Shown: piece by piece, positions 16,888 through 22,976 of the stretch | How positions within the stretch are numbered: the stretch's first letter is position 1 | How the letters are laid out: each line of letters begins with the position of its first letter | The notes under the pieces: model-generated | What the model saw: the letters and a program-made list of their open reading frames with translations, nothing else | Databases searched by the model: none | What the model was told of the DNA's origin: nothing | Position numbers and translations under genes: made by a program | IMG/VR virus record: IMGVR_UViG_3300046754_000049 | Span: 1-23,485 of that record | DNA length: 23,485 nucleotides | Source: a virus | Reading direction: 5' to 3' (one strand)

Positions 16888-17593
16888 CTACCTGCTTTAT
16901 AAAGTTTGGATCTCTATTTCTAGGCTCCCAATATCTTGGGTCTTTCATCATTTCCTGCAAACTTGCCTCTGTTACAGATGGAGATGGGCTAGTATTACCA
17001 GCAAAATTACCATCCTTCATTTTTTCCATAATGGTTTCTAAAGCTATAATCCCCTCATGGGATTCGCACATGCGTTCAATGGCTGGTAGTGCGTCTTCTG
17101 GAAAAAACTTATTAGCAAACATAGACGCAGCTTCAATTCTTGTGCTAGCATTATCACCAAGCTTTGCTGACTCAGCTTCCATATCTGGCTGAGTTCCATT
17201 AATGGCCTGAGCATACATTTCTATGCCCTTTTGAAACTCTTCTTGACCATAACCGTTTTCAAAAGAATGTTCAGACCACCACTGCAAAAGCTCATTATCA
17301 ACAGCAAGATTATCGTCAACAATATCTGGAAGCTGATAATCGCCAGCGGTTTCTGGTCTATCAGCAAAAGCTTCTGTTTTTATTTCCTCAAGCAAAGCCT
17401 CTCGTATTTCTTCATCCTTGCCTCCAAGCTTGGATTCAAGTTCTTTATATGCTTTTGCTAGGTCTTCACCTGTTTTATATTTCTCAGGCAACCACTCTGG
17501 GCGCTCAGGTGCAGCCGCTTGATCTACATCCTCTTGAGTTACAAAATCACGCCCATCCGCTTCCGCTGCTTCAATTGCTGCTTCATCATTCAT
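16856..17593 (-). CDS. Capsid scaffolding protein
   Basis: 245 residues, acidic and mostly helical. The acidic N-terminus is followed by PEWLPEKYKTGEDLAKAYKE (32-51) and LESKLGG, a signature I associate with scaffolding proteins of T7-like and many marine podoviruses. The middle holds long Glu/Ala/Lys-rich helices, and the C-terminus (PRYWEPRNRDPNFIKQVDDG) is more basic and aromatic, fitting a capsid-binding tail. It lies two genes after the portal and two before the major capsid protein, as expected. The start overlaps the stop of the Bbp19-like gene by 4 nt (ATGA), with AGGAG nine nt upstream. It should guide procapsid assembly and leave the shell before maturation. Confidence 0.85.
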   Translation of the reverse strand: MNDEAAIEAAEADGRDFVTQEDVDQAAAPERPEWLPEKYKTGEDLAKAYKELESKLGGKDEEIREALLEEIKTEAFADRPETAGDYQLPDIVDDNLAVDNELLQWWSEHSFENGYGQEEFQKGIEMYAQAINGTQPDMEAESAKLGDNASTRIEAASMFANKFFPEDALPAIERMCESHEGIIALETIMEKMKDGNFAGNTSPSPSVTEASLQEMMKDPRYWEPRNRDPNFIKQVDDGFKLLYRG

Positions 17594-17850
17594 TTGTCTT
17601 TACTCCTATGTGCATGTGATATGCGCTGTTCAAGAAGGCCAACAATATATCGCTGCCCCTCTATATGTCTTAGCTCTTCTGTAGATACATTAGGCCCATT
17701 AACCATCTCAATGGTTACAGACCTGAGATATTGAAGCACAGCCTTTCCAGTAGGCGTATTAAATATCTGAGCTATGTTCTTGCTTATTTCAACGTCTCTA
17801 TCTACGTGACGCTGTATTCCGTCTATGCCAATATTAGCCTTCGTCGCCAA
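17590..17850 (-). CDS. Bbp19-like small phage protein (86 aa)
   Basis: The conserved part reads IFNTPTGKAVLQYLRSVTIE and STEELRHIEGQRYIVGLLEQ, a pattern I recognise from the Bbp19 family of small proteins found near portal and scaffold genes in podoviruses; their function is unknown to me. The open frame extends upstream to an ATG at 17904, but those extra residues are an out-of-frame reading of the Gln-rich portal C-terminus. I prefer a TTG start at 17850, giving MATKANIGIDG..., with AAGGAA six nt before it. The gene then overlaps the portal stop by 17 nt. Its own stop overlaps the scaffold start by 4 nt. It is a helical, charged, soluble protein with no enzymatic motif. The TTG start is inference from the ribosome binding site and the overlap geometry. 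Confidence 0.75.
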   Translation of the reverse strand: MATKANIGIDGIQRHVDRDVEISKNIAQIFNTPTGKAVLQYLRSVTIEMVNGPNVSTEELRHIEGQRYIVGLLEQRISHAHRSKDK

Positions 17851-19378
17851 CTTGCATTCCTTGTTGCTGTTGAGCCATTTGCTGTTGAGCCATTTGCTGC
17901 GCAACCGCAGCTATTTGTCTACGCTGTTCTTCATCACGAATCAAGCTCTCTGGAACACCAAACTTTTTAGATAAGAATATAGCTGTCTTTTCTGAATCAA
18001 TTAACATCTGCATCATCTCAGGGCCAAAGGCTCCACCAACAAGTTCTAAAAAACGCGCAACACTTGAAATATCTTCATTTGCTTGCGCTTGAGCAAGCGG
18101 AGATACAGAACGCACTTTAACTTCCCTACCATTTACTGTAGGTACTTCTATGCGGCCCTGCTTCTTTAGGATGTAAATTACACGCTGAAGTACGGGCTGC
18201 ACGAGTTCCGCTTGCAACCTTCCAAATGAAGAACCCATTCTCCTAGATAAGTCAGCCATTCTTTCGGCTACCTCAGTTGCAGTCGCAGGGGTTTTGTTAG
18301 GATCAGCAAGCATATCCATGAACAAAGCCTTACGAATATTAAGGCGCATATCATTAAGAACAAGCTGCGCTACATCAAATCGACCCGCTGCTTGTATAGG
18401 CTGAAGGCCAGCAGACCCCATAGCCTTTGGTATAATAGTCCCTGGTACCAAATTAATCGTATCAACATTAACTACACCATCATCTTCCATCTGATATATA
18501 CCAGATATAGACATCTGAGCATTCTCAAGAATAAGCTCAATAGTTAAGTTCGTAGTTTTAATAGCAGATAGAGCATTAAGAATAGGTCCACGACCATATA
18601 CCTCACCAGAACACTTAGACCATCTAAAGCAAATAAAAGGATTAGATCCCACACCCTTCATTTGTTTTTCGTATAGCGTTGTTTTAGTACTCATGCAGAA
18701 TGCATAGTGATAGTAAGCTTCTTCGTTTCGCTTACTGTAGTCGCGGCATACAAGTTCAAGAACAGTAGTTTCTCTGTCCTTGCCCATTTGTTGTTCGACC
18801 TTTGGATCAAACTTACCATCAGGAAAAAGAATCCGTAGCTCATCAAAAGGAATCTTCTTACGCTCTCTAAACACATGATCAATCTTATCGTCTGGCCCAG
18901 TATCAAGTACGACATGTGGAAGGGGTATTGCGGTAAAGTTGACTGGATTAATTGAATCCCCTTCTTCGACGCACAAGACACCAGTACCAACAGCCAAGTC
19001 CATGAAAGATTCATGAACCTCTTGGCTGAAATTAGAGTTTTGTAATACCTCGAATACATATTCAGTAACTTCATCTAGCTCATTATCAATTGCTTCACGC
19101 TGATCCTTTGGCACTTCACTGCCAGACATAAGATCAGCCCACCTAGCAAAGTTAGGCACAATGCCAGACTGCAATCTGCTAGCAAACTCTTGAACACCAA
19201 CTACCGCTGTTTCATCAAAGATCTTTTCATCTCTGCGTTGTCCAGCTTCTTCATAATAAAACGACTCACGTTGAGGCAGAGCGTATTCATAACACTCCTC
19301 AAAGAGAGGAACCCAGTTTTCCCGAAAGGCTTTTGCCTTCTGGTACTTCTTTAGTTTTTGCTCTGCCAATGTATTCAT
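17834..19378 (-). CDS. Portal (head-tail connector) protein, T7 gp8-like
   Basis: 514 residues; T7 gp8 has 536. The N-terminus (FRENWVPLFEECYEYALPQR) and the following DETAVVGVQEFASRLQSGIV with 'PNFARWADL' are standard for podovirus head-to-tail connecting proteins. Further on, NPFICFRWSKCSGEVYGRGP is the conserved 'RGP' segment, and ALFMDMLADPNKTPATATEV is the expected helix-turn region. The protein forms the dodecameric ring at the capsid vertex through which DNA is packaged and ejected. The C-terminus (about 490-510) is Gln/Met-rich and contains a perfect DNA tandem repeat. The gene starts inside the stop of the small upstream MCFG gene (4-nt overlap) and is followed with overlap by the Bbp19-like gene. 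Very confident. Confidence 0.93.
   Translation of the reverse strand: MNTLAEQKLKKYQKAKAFRENWVPLFEECYEYALPQRESFYYEEAGQRRDEKIFDETAVVGVQEFASRLQSGIVPNFARWADLMSGSEVPKDQREAIDNELDEVTEYVFEVLQNSNFSQEVHESFMDLAVGTGVLCVEEGDSINPVNFTAIPLPHVVLDTGPDDKIDHVFRERKKIPFDELRILFPDGKFDPKVEQQMGKDRETTVLELVCRDYSKRNEEAYYHYAFCMSTKTTLYEKQMKGVGSNPFICFRWSKCSGEVYGRGPILNALSAIKTTNLTIELILENAQMSISGIYQMEDDGVVNVDTINLVPGTIIPKAMGSAGLQPIQAAGRFDVAQLVLNDMRLNIRKALFMDMLADPNKTPATATEVAERMADLSRRMGSSFGRLQAELVQPVLQRVIYILKKQGRIEVPTVNGREVKVRSVSPLAQAQANEDISSVARFLELVGGAFGPEMMQMLIDSEKTAIFLSKKFGVPESLIRDEEQRRQIAAVAQQMAQQQMAQQQQGMQVGDEG
17866..17895 (-). repeat. Perfect 15-bp tandem duplication in the portal C-terminus
   Basis: The 15-base unit GCTGTTGAGCCATTT (plus strand) occurs twice without mismatch at 17866-17880 and 17881-17895. 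In the portal frame it encodes two copies of a Met-Ala-Gln-Gln-Gln type unit in the Gln-rich tail. In the overlapping frame of the downstream gene it would give two KWLNS units, which lie upstream of the preferred TTG start. The identity in DNA suggests a recent slippage or duplication that keeps both frames. Confidence 0.85.
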
Positions 19379-19611
19379 GAGTTAAACCGCCCTAAGAATC
19401 CAGCACCACCAGAGCGAAACAAAGATCTACGACCGCGACCGCCGCGCATACCGCGCTGTTGCGTTCTTGCAGATAAAGCCTCGCTAATATCTTCACGTTT
19501 GCTTTCTGCGCGTTTTTCTACTTCTTCGCGTTTAGCAATATCTGCTTCAACTCTTTGATCTGCCGCTGCTTGCTTTTCCTCACTAGAAGGGCCACCACCA
19601 CCAAAACACAT
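19375..19611 (-). CDS. Small MCFG-type protein between terminase and portal (78 aa)
   Basis: 78 residues. The N-terminus MCFGGGGPSSEEKQAA is followed by a highly charged helix rich in Glu, Lys and Arg (about 12-50), then a basic Arg/Gly tail (RGMRGGRGRRSLFRSGGAGF). The composition suggests nucleic-acid or capsid-interior contact, but no fold is recognisable. Short basic genes between terL and portal occur in many podoviruses and are usually uncharacterised. The ribosome binding site AGGAG lies 6 nt before the ATG, and the first 17 bases around the start are identical to those of the 61-residue gene at 22068-22253, whose product also begins MCFG. It overlaps the portal start by 4 nt. Function unknown. 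Confidence 0.75.
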   Translation of the reverse strand: MCFGGGGPSSEEKQAAADQRVEADIAKREEVEKRAESKREDISEALSARTQQRGMRGGRGRRSLFRSGGAGFLGRFNS

Positions 19612-19617
19612 AGCTAT
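19601..19617 (-). repeat. Start-region repeat, copy 1 (17 bp)
   Basis: The plus-strand sequence CCAAAACACATAGCTAT is identical at 19601-19617 and 22243-22259. In both places it covers the start codon and first codons (Met-Cys-Phe-Gly) of a small gene plus six bases upstream of the ATG. The upstream ribosome binding sites differ (AGGAG here, GGAAAGG at the other copy). Confidence 0.8.
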
Positions 19618-19620
19618 CTC

Positions 19621-21144
19621 CTACATTCTAGACCAAACGCTAGCCGATCTTCGCATACGCGGGCCTTTGTTAAACACATCAAAGTTTCTTTTAGCTACTA
19701 CAGGCTTAGACGGTTTCTGATTATTCATCAAGGCTCGTCCTTCGCCAGCACCTAGCAAGAGGTATTGAAGCGCATCATGAATATGCGAATACATGTTTTT
19801 ATCTGGTTTGTCAGCATATCTTTCACCAGACACCTCCATGCGCTTATACTGATAGCCACCCTCAAAACCTTTAATAAGCTGTGGGCAGCGCCTATCAATT
19901 AAAAATGCTGGCTTACCTTCGGTCATCTTGTTCAGCTGGGAGGAGACTGATTCAAGACGTAGGTCAACAGAGTTGGAGGGCGCTGGAAACGCCTTCAAGC
20001 CAGCACCGCGCAGAATATGAAAAGGAGTCGATTCATCAGTCTGCGCTCTAAAGTCTCCGGCTGGATCGCCATAAATATATACATCAGAGCATTCTGAAAA
20101 CCTTGTGGCTATTTCCTGTCGCAGTACCTCGGCAAATCTTACAATGCCCATATCGAATGCAACGACTTCAGCTTGGATTAACCACCTTCCCCTTACCTTT
20201 TGCCCTAGCACGGCGGCGGGGGTTAGGCCAAAGTCTAAGCCGACATAAAGGGGCAACGAAGCGGCAATGGCGATTTCTTCTTTTGCAACATGCGTGTCTG
20301 CTGCGAACATTGGGTATATAGGTTTGCCATCTTGAATGGTTCCAAGCTGGTTCATTACATAAACATCTATCCAACTTTTTGTCTTACCTTGAATTAAATT
20401 AGGGTAATAAGACTTCAACATATGCTTTGTGTTCTCAGCCTTAGCGTTTGGAACGTAATCCTCTACTTCACCTTCTTCATTCTTCTGCGCCACCATCCCA
20501 GAGGGCTGCGTATAGAAAGACCAGTTGTCTGGTTTAACCAGCATCTTAGCTTGCTCACGCGGTATATGATCTGGGATTGGAACCTCTCCAGCCATAATGG
20601 GCCACCAATGATCTTCTTCAGGGGCGTTGGTATCGGCAATAACGCCAGTCCAACTAGGGCCACCATCACGCATAGAAGGAAACCGCCCAACACGCATCGT
20701 ACAGGCGTCAATAATACTTTTAGGAATCTCTCGCGCCTCGTTAATCCAGATGCCAGTAAGTTCCAAAGATAAAAGTTTCTTAACATCTTCTGGCCTATCA
20801 AGAGCAAGGAAGATAACCTCAAGGTCTATGTCTCCCTTTTTAATGTGGTGAGTGTACGGAACAGACCAAGTAAATCTACCCCAGTCGCTTTCGGGAAACC
20901 AATCAAGCCAAGTCTTAATAGTGGTAGTTCTTAGCTGTGGATTGGTATTACGAATAATAGCCCAACGGCTTTTGCGTATACCGCTCTCTGATTTCTTTTG
21001 AGAAAGCGCGCGGCGAAATACTTCAACACAGCAACCAACAGATTTACCAGAACCAACTGGGCCTCTTACGCCACGAAAGAATGTATCGTCTTTCATAAAA
21101 GCTTTGAGTACGTCACCATCTGGTTTGTACTTGAAGTCAGTCAT
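19621..21144 (-). CDS. Terminase large subunit (packaging ATPase and nuclease)
   Basis: 507 residues. The ATPase half carries a Walker A motif GPVGSGKS (28-35) and a Walker B-like strand with catalytic Glu, LTGIWINEAREI (129-140, Glu136). The nuclease half shows the RNase H-like acidic residues: YVGLDFGLTP (Asp304), YIYGDPAGD (Asp360/Asp364) and the C-terminal HIHDALQYLLLG (Asp457). All expected catalytic elements are present, so the enzyme looks intact. It pumps DNA into the procapsid through the portal and cuts concatemers. It starts with AGGGG five nt before the ATG and overlaps the upstream 66-residue gene by 4 nt (ATGA). Unlike T7, the gene lies upstream of the portal and about 1.8 kb from the small subunit. 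GC content is visibly higher here than in the ejection genes (samples of 47% and 57%). Confidence 0.95.
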   Translation of the reverse strand: MTDFKYKPDGDVLKAFMKDDTFFRGVRGPVGSGKSVGCCVEVFRRALSQKKSESGIRKSRWAIIRNTNPQLRTTTIKTWLDWFPESDWGRFTWSVPYTHHIKKGDIDLEVIFLALDRPEDVKKLLSLELTGIWINEAREIPKSIIDACTMRVGRFPSMRDGGPSWTGVIADTNAPEEDHWWPIMAGEVPIPDHIPREQAKMLVKPDNWSFYTQPSGMVAQKNEEGEVEDYVPNAKAENTKHMLKSYYPNLIQGKTKSWIDVYVMNQLGTIQDGKPIYPMFAADTHVAKEEIAIAASLPLYVGLDFGLTPAAVLGQKVRGRWLIQAEVVAFDMGIVRFAEVLRQEIATRFSECSDVYIYGDPAGDFRAQTDESTPFHILRGAGLKAFPAPSNSVDLRLESVSSQLNKMTEGKPAFLIDRRCPQLIKGFEGGYQYKRMEVSGERYADKPDKNMYSHIHDALQYLLLGAGEGRALMNNQKPSKPVVAKRNFDVFNKGPRMRRSASVWSRM

Positions 21145-21341
21145 CTAAGCCCCTTGTTGACTCCAAAACGAATCATGTTTTCTACAACCTCAGGCGCAAT
21201 GCTGTCTATAAGCTGATCGCACTTATAATCATCAACAAATGATTCGCCCAACTTATCAACCACATGAGCAAAGTGAACCTTGCGTACTATCTTACGCAGC
21301 ATACTAATCTCTTCTGGCTTTAGCGTAGAGGTAAAACTCAT
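21141..21341 (-). CDS. Small protein directly upstream of terL (66 aa)
   Basis: 66 residues, helical and charged: LKPEEISMLRKIVRKVHFAH, then a segment with VDDYKCDQLIDSIAPEVVEN. No family is recognised with confidence, although I recall similar short proteins just before terL in marine phages. It is acidic in its second half and basic in its first, with no membrane segment or catalytic motif. It is translationally coupled on both sides: its stop overlaps the terL start by 4 nt and its start overlaps the preceding stop by 4 nt. The position suggests an accessory packaging role, but that is only inference. Confidence 0.7.
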   Translation of the reverse strand: MSFTSTLKPEEISMLRKIVRKVHFAHVVDKLGESFVDDYKCDQLIDSIAPEVVENMIRFGVNKGLR

Positions 21342-21574
21342 GTTCTGTACTGCCTTACTTTGTTGGCAATAGCTTTCGGTTGAGCCACATGCTGTTTACC
21401 TGCTGCCTTACCCTTTCGTTTAGCTGCGGTTGTAGCTGCATATTCAGAATTACTAAGAGCAGCGATAGCCTTACTAGGAAGATAACGCTCACCAGTTTCA
21501 CTAGACTTCTTGCCAGACTTGGTACGCCACTTCTGCTTACCCCAGTTAAGCAATGACTTCTGCGGAGCTTTCAT
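21338..21574 (-). CDS. DUF5872-like small basic protein (78 aa)
   Basis: 78 residues, strongly basic. The pattern KSLLNWGKQKWRTKSGKKSS (6-25) followed by TGERYLPSKAIAAL (27-40) and YAATTAAKRKG (45-55) matches my memory of DUF5872, a family of unknown function in marine viruses. The net charge suggests contact with DNA or RNA. Both ends overlap neighbouring genes by 4 nt (ATGA), so it belongs to the coupled chain between the terminase genes. There is no catalytic motif or membrane segment. The family name is from memory and should be treated as probable. Confidence 0.75.
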   Translation of the reverse strand: MKAPQKSLLNWGKQKWRTKSGKKSSETGERYLPSKAIAALSNSEYAATTAAKRKGKAAGKQHVAQPKAIANKVRQYRT

Positions 21575-21738
21575 CTGTAGCCGCCACCAGCAGCTTTATA
21601 ACGCTTTGCTAAGAGTTGCGCCTTCCTTGCCGACCACTTGCCAGCAGCAGTTCCTTGAACATTCGCAGCCTTTATTCTGTTGAACAAAGACTTTCGCATT
21701 TTAGGCTTGGTATAGTTACCAGCAGCATTAACCGCCAT
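21571..21738 (-). CDS. Small basic protein (55 aa)
   Basis: A 55-codon gene with ATG at 21738 and TGA at 21571-21573. The protein begins MAVNAAGNYTKPKMRKSLFN and ends GKWSARKAQLLAKRYKAAGG plus GYR. I recall the 'WSARKAQLLAKxYKxxGGGY' ending in many small marine phage proteins, which supports a real gene; it may belong to one of the small viral DUF families. It is Lys/Arg-rich. The stop overlaps the next start by 4 nt (ATGA), and its start lies 11 nt inside the preceding gene, with GGAGC as a close ribosome binding site. Function unknown; nucleic-acid contact is plausible from charge. Confidence 0.78.
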   Translation of the reverse strand: MAVNAAGNYTKPKMRKSLFNRIKAANVQGTAAGKWSARKAQLLAKRYKAAGGGYR

Positions 21739-21991
21739 CTTGCTCCTCGCTTATATTCATTTGACTACGAAACTTTTCGCTGGCAGCACTTTCTAGCTTT
21801 TTAACCTTCTTCAAAAGATTTTCTCTCTTTAAGCTAGTAACCATTTGCCCATCAGATGTGCCAAGAAACTCTTTAACCTTGCGGCGCAACTTAGTCATCA
21901 TAGAATAATCTTCGGGCATGCTTTCTAATTGCTTAGAGAGCAACGAATAACGAGCATTTATTTTATCGCGGGGCGATTCACCTTTAGGCAT
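21728..21991 (-). CDS. Small charged helical protein (87 aa)
   Basis: 87 residues, beginning MPKGESPRDKINARYSLLSK. It is dominated by Lys, Arg, Glu and Leu in a pattern that predicts long helices, with a second helical block at about 54-75 (LKRENLLKKVKKLESAASEK) that could form a short coiled coil. No family recognised. The start shares one base with the stop of the preceding 25-residue gene (TAATG). The end overlaps the next gene by 11 nt. It belongs to the coupled packaging chain. No catalytic or membrane features. Confidence 0.68.
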   Translation of the reverse strand: MPKGESPRDKINARYSLLSKQLESMPEDYSMMTKLRRKVKEFLGTSDGQMVTSLKRENLLKKVKKLESAASEKFRSQMNISEEQDGG

Positions 21992-22068
21992 TATTTCTTC
22001 TTTCCACTTGGCTTCTGCTTGGGAGGACGCCCAACCTTAGATCCATAAGTTCCTTTACCCTTTGGCAT
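21991..22068 (-). CDS. AT-hook-like 25-residue peptide
   Basis: A 25-codon gene starting at the ATG at 22068 and ending with TAA at 21991-21993. The peptide begins MPKGKGTYGSKVGRPPKQK and ends in a run of Lys. I recall near-identical small peptides ('GKGTYGSKxGRPPKK') annotated in other phages, which argues that it is translated. The GRP core flanked by basic residues resembles an AT-hook, which binds the minor groove of AT-rich DNA. Both ends are TAATG junctions (1-nt overlaps), and GGGAGG lies 8 nt upstream of the ATG, an excellent ribosome binding site. DNA binding is inferred from sequence alone. Confidence 0.7.
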   Translation of the reverse strand: MPKGKGTYGSKVGRPPKQKPSGKKK

Positions 22069-22253
22069 TAGTAACCTCCCATGTCAGTAGGCATCAGCAA
22101 AGAACGAGCCTGATAACCCTTCCGCTTTACATCCTCTAGCTTAGGCTTATCCCTCTTGACCTTATCCATAGCCAAAGAAGGTAACGCACCAAACGTAGGC
22201 TTCTGAGCCGCGTATAGCGCTGAAGCACTAGGCCCAGTATTTCCAAAACACAT
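22068..22253 (-). CDS. Small MCFG-type protein (61 aa)
   Basis: 61 residues, beginning MCFGNTGPSASALYAAQKPT, then a basic stretch (MDKVKRDKPKLEDVKRKGYQ) and ending RSLLMPTDMGGY. The 'ARSLLxPTxxGGY' ending and MCFG start look familiar from marine phage hypotheticals. The start region (17 bases) is identical to that of the 78-residue gene at 19375-19611. It starts 2 nt after the HNH stop (TAGCTATG), and its stop shares a base with the next start (TAATG). No fold or enzymatic motif is seen. The N-terminal Met-Cys-Phe-Gly may be a shared interaction or modification signal, but this is speculative. Confidence 0.72.
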   Translation of the reverse strand: MCFGNTGPSASALYAAQKPTFGALPSLAMDKVKRDKPKLEDVKRKGYQARSLLMPTDMGGY

Positions 22254-22259
22254 AGCTAT
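22243..22259 (-). repeat. Start-region repeat, copy 2 (17 bp)
   Basis: Identical to 19601-19617 on the same strand. It covers the last bases of the HNH gene (its TAG stop lies within), the two-base spacer, and the first four codons of the 61-residue MCFG gene. Confidence 0.8.
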
Positions 22260-22522
22260 GCCTTTCCCGCATTCTTATTGCGCTTAATAGATCTATTCAC
22301 AGCCCTGCCAACAACTCTTAGATTACCTTTAGAATTATCTCTTGGGTTTCCGTTCTTGTGGTCAACGTCCTTGCCATCACCACGCTTGGCAATACCAGCT
22401 TGCTCCATCTTGTAGCGAGCCTTCTTACGCTTGCGATTATCCTCCATTCGCTTAGAAGACTTGTCGTACTTGCCCTCACCAGCCTTAGAATAATCCCGAA
22501 CATAATTCCTGCTACTGGGCAT
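22256..22522 (-). CDS. HNH endonuclease, packaging-associated
   Basis: 88 residues from the ATG at 22522. An in-frame ATG four codons upstream (22534) exists, but 22522 gives a TAATG junction with the preceding gene, a GGAAG ribosome binding site five nt away, and the usual 'MPxxxxNYxRDY' type of start. A basic helical N-terminal half (KRMEDNRKRKKARYKMEQAG) precedes the nuclease core GDGKDVDHKNGNPRDNSKGN with DH at 54-55, Asn67 in GNLRV, and Asn76 in RAVNRS. These fit the His-Asn-Asn form of the HNH motif. HNH proteins beside terminases are known to assist terminase cleavage in HK97-like phages, so a role in cutting packaged DNA is likely. A homing-type nuclease is the alternative. Confidence 0.83.
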   Translation of the reverse strand: MPSSRNYVRDYSKAGEGKYDKSSKRMEDNRKRKKARYKMEQAGIAKRGDGKDVDHKNGNPRDNSKGNLRVVGRAVNRSIKRNKNAGKA

Positions 22523-22743
22523 TAACACTTCCACTTTCGTAAAGCTAAAGCCTTTCTAGTAGGACGACCCTTTTTATCTTTCATTGGCCCCTTAACGCCA
22601 CCCATTCTAGCGCAAAAAGATTTCTTTCTAGGGCCGCCTTCAGGTTGAGGCCGCTTTAAATTAGCGCCAGTTTTATTCTTAAAATATCTACGACCAGCGG
22701 CGTTTAAACCACCCTCAGGATTCTGATATTTTTTTGCGACCAT
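22522..22743 (-). CDS. Small basic Cys-containing protein (73 aa)
   Basis: 73 residues. The signature is GGLNAAGRRYFKNKTGANLK (11-30), then RKKSFCARMGGVKGPMKDKK (39-58), and a terminal ALRKWKC. I recall proteins with the 'GLNAxGRxxFxxxTGxNLK' and 'KSFCARM' pattern in many marine phages and some large viruses, always without known function. Two Cys (44 and 73) and many Lys/Arg are present; a nucleic-acid-binding role is possible, but a metal site is not evident. The stop overlaps the HNH start by 1 nt (TAATG). The start lies inside the end of the preceding 36-residue frame. The gene is confident because the signature is so recognisable; the function is unknown. Confidence 0.8.
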   Translation of the reverse strand: MVAKKYQNPEGGLNAAGRRYFKNKTGANLKRPQPEGGPRKKSFCARMGGVKGPMKDKKGRPTRKALALRKWKC

Positions 22744-22825
22744 AACCCTTACTCTTCAATAAAAGCTTCGCCTTGGAATTAGACTTCCGAATAGGCATCT
22801 TCTCAGGCTTCTTAGAATATCTCAT
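22715..22825 (-). CDS. Candidate 36-residue basic peptide
   Basis: ATG at 22825 to TGA at 22715-22717. The peptide begins MRYSKKPEKMPIRKSNSKAK, continues LLLKSKGYGRKK and ends ISES. It has AAGGG six nt before the ATG and overlaps the start of the 73-residue gene by 29 nt, similar to other overlaps in this chain. Its strong Lys/Arg bias matches its neighbours. It would be the first gene of the coupled chain leading to terL. I do not recognise a family, and the length is short enough for chance, so this is tentative. Confidence 0.5.
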   Translation of the reverse strand: MRYSKKPEKMPIRKSNSKAKLLLKSKGYGRKKISES

Positions 22826-22976
22826 TTCTCACCCTTAGCAGATAAAATATTTTTTGAGAACCTTTTTTAAAAAAAATGTGAGTAGGGGACCACATAGACA
22901 TCCAAGGTCACGAGTTTTCGGGGCCACCCCCTAGCTAAGTTACCACCAGCCAAACGGTTGCACGGGACAAACAAAC
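22826..22976. other. Intergenic region between terS and the terL gene chain
   Basis: This 151-nt stretch is the largest gap in the window. It holds a short inverted repeat GGGGCCACCCC (22920-22930), a related GGGGACCAC (22885-22893), and two T6 tracts (22850-22855 and 22863-22868, the latter followed by A8), spaced 13 nt apart. On the minus strand a 29-codon frame (ATG within 22901-22910, starting MSMWSPTHIFFKKG) also crosses it, but without a convincing ribosome binding site. No clear sigma-type promoter is visible. Its place between the terminase subunit genes makes a packaging recognition site or a leader of the downstream chain plausible. Confidence 0.35.

Noticed and set aside
17851-17904. 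N-terminal extension of the Bbp19-like protein to the ATG at 17904
   Set aside because: These residues are the shifted reading of the portal Gln-rich repeat; family members begin near the proposed TTG.
20422-20772. Plus-strand open frame of 116 codons opposite terL
   Set aside because: It lies fully inside the terL gene, whose catalytic motifs are intact; the translation has no familiar pattern and no good ribosome binding site was noted. It is a frame shadow of the GC-richer gene.
20463-20822. Minus-strand alternative frame of 119 codons within terL
   Set aside because: Same strand but out of frame with an intact terminase; composition (Leu/Arg/Trp/Gly-rich) is that of a shifted frame.
22523-22534. 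Upstream ATG (22534) as start of the HNH gene
   Set aside because: The ATG at 22522 has a GGAAG site at proper spacing and gives the TAATG junction used repeatedly in this block.
22826-22910. 29-codon frame MSMWSPTHIFF... as a gene
   Set aside because: No clear ribosome binding site, it overlaps A/T tracts, and several frames are open here by chance; noted within the intergenic entry only.
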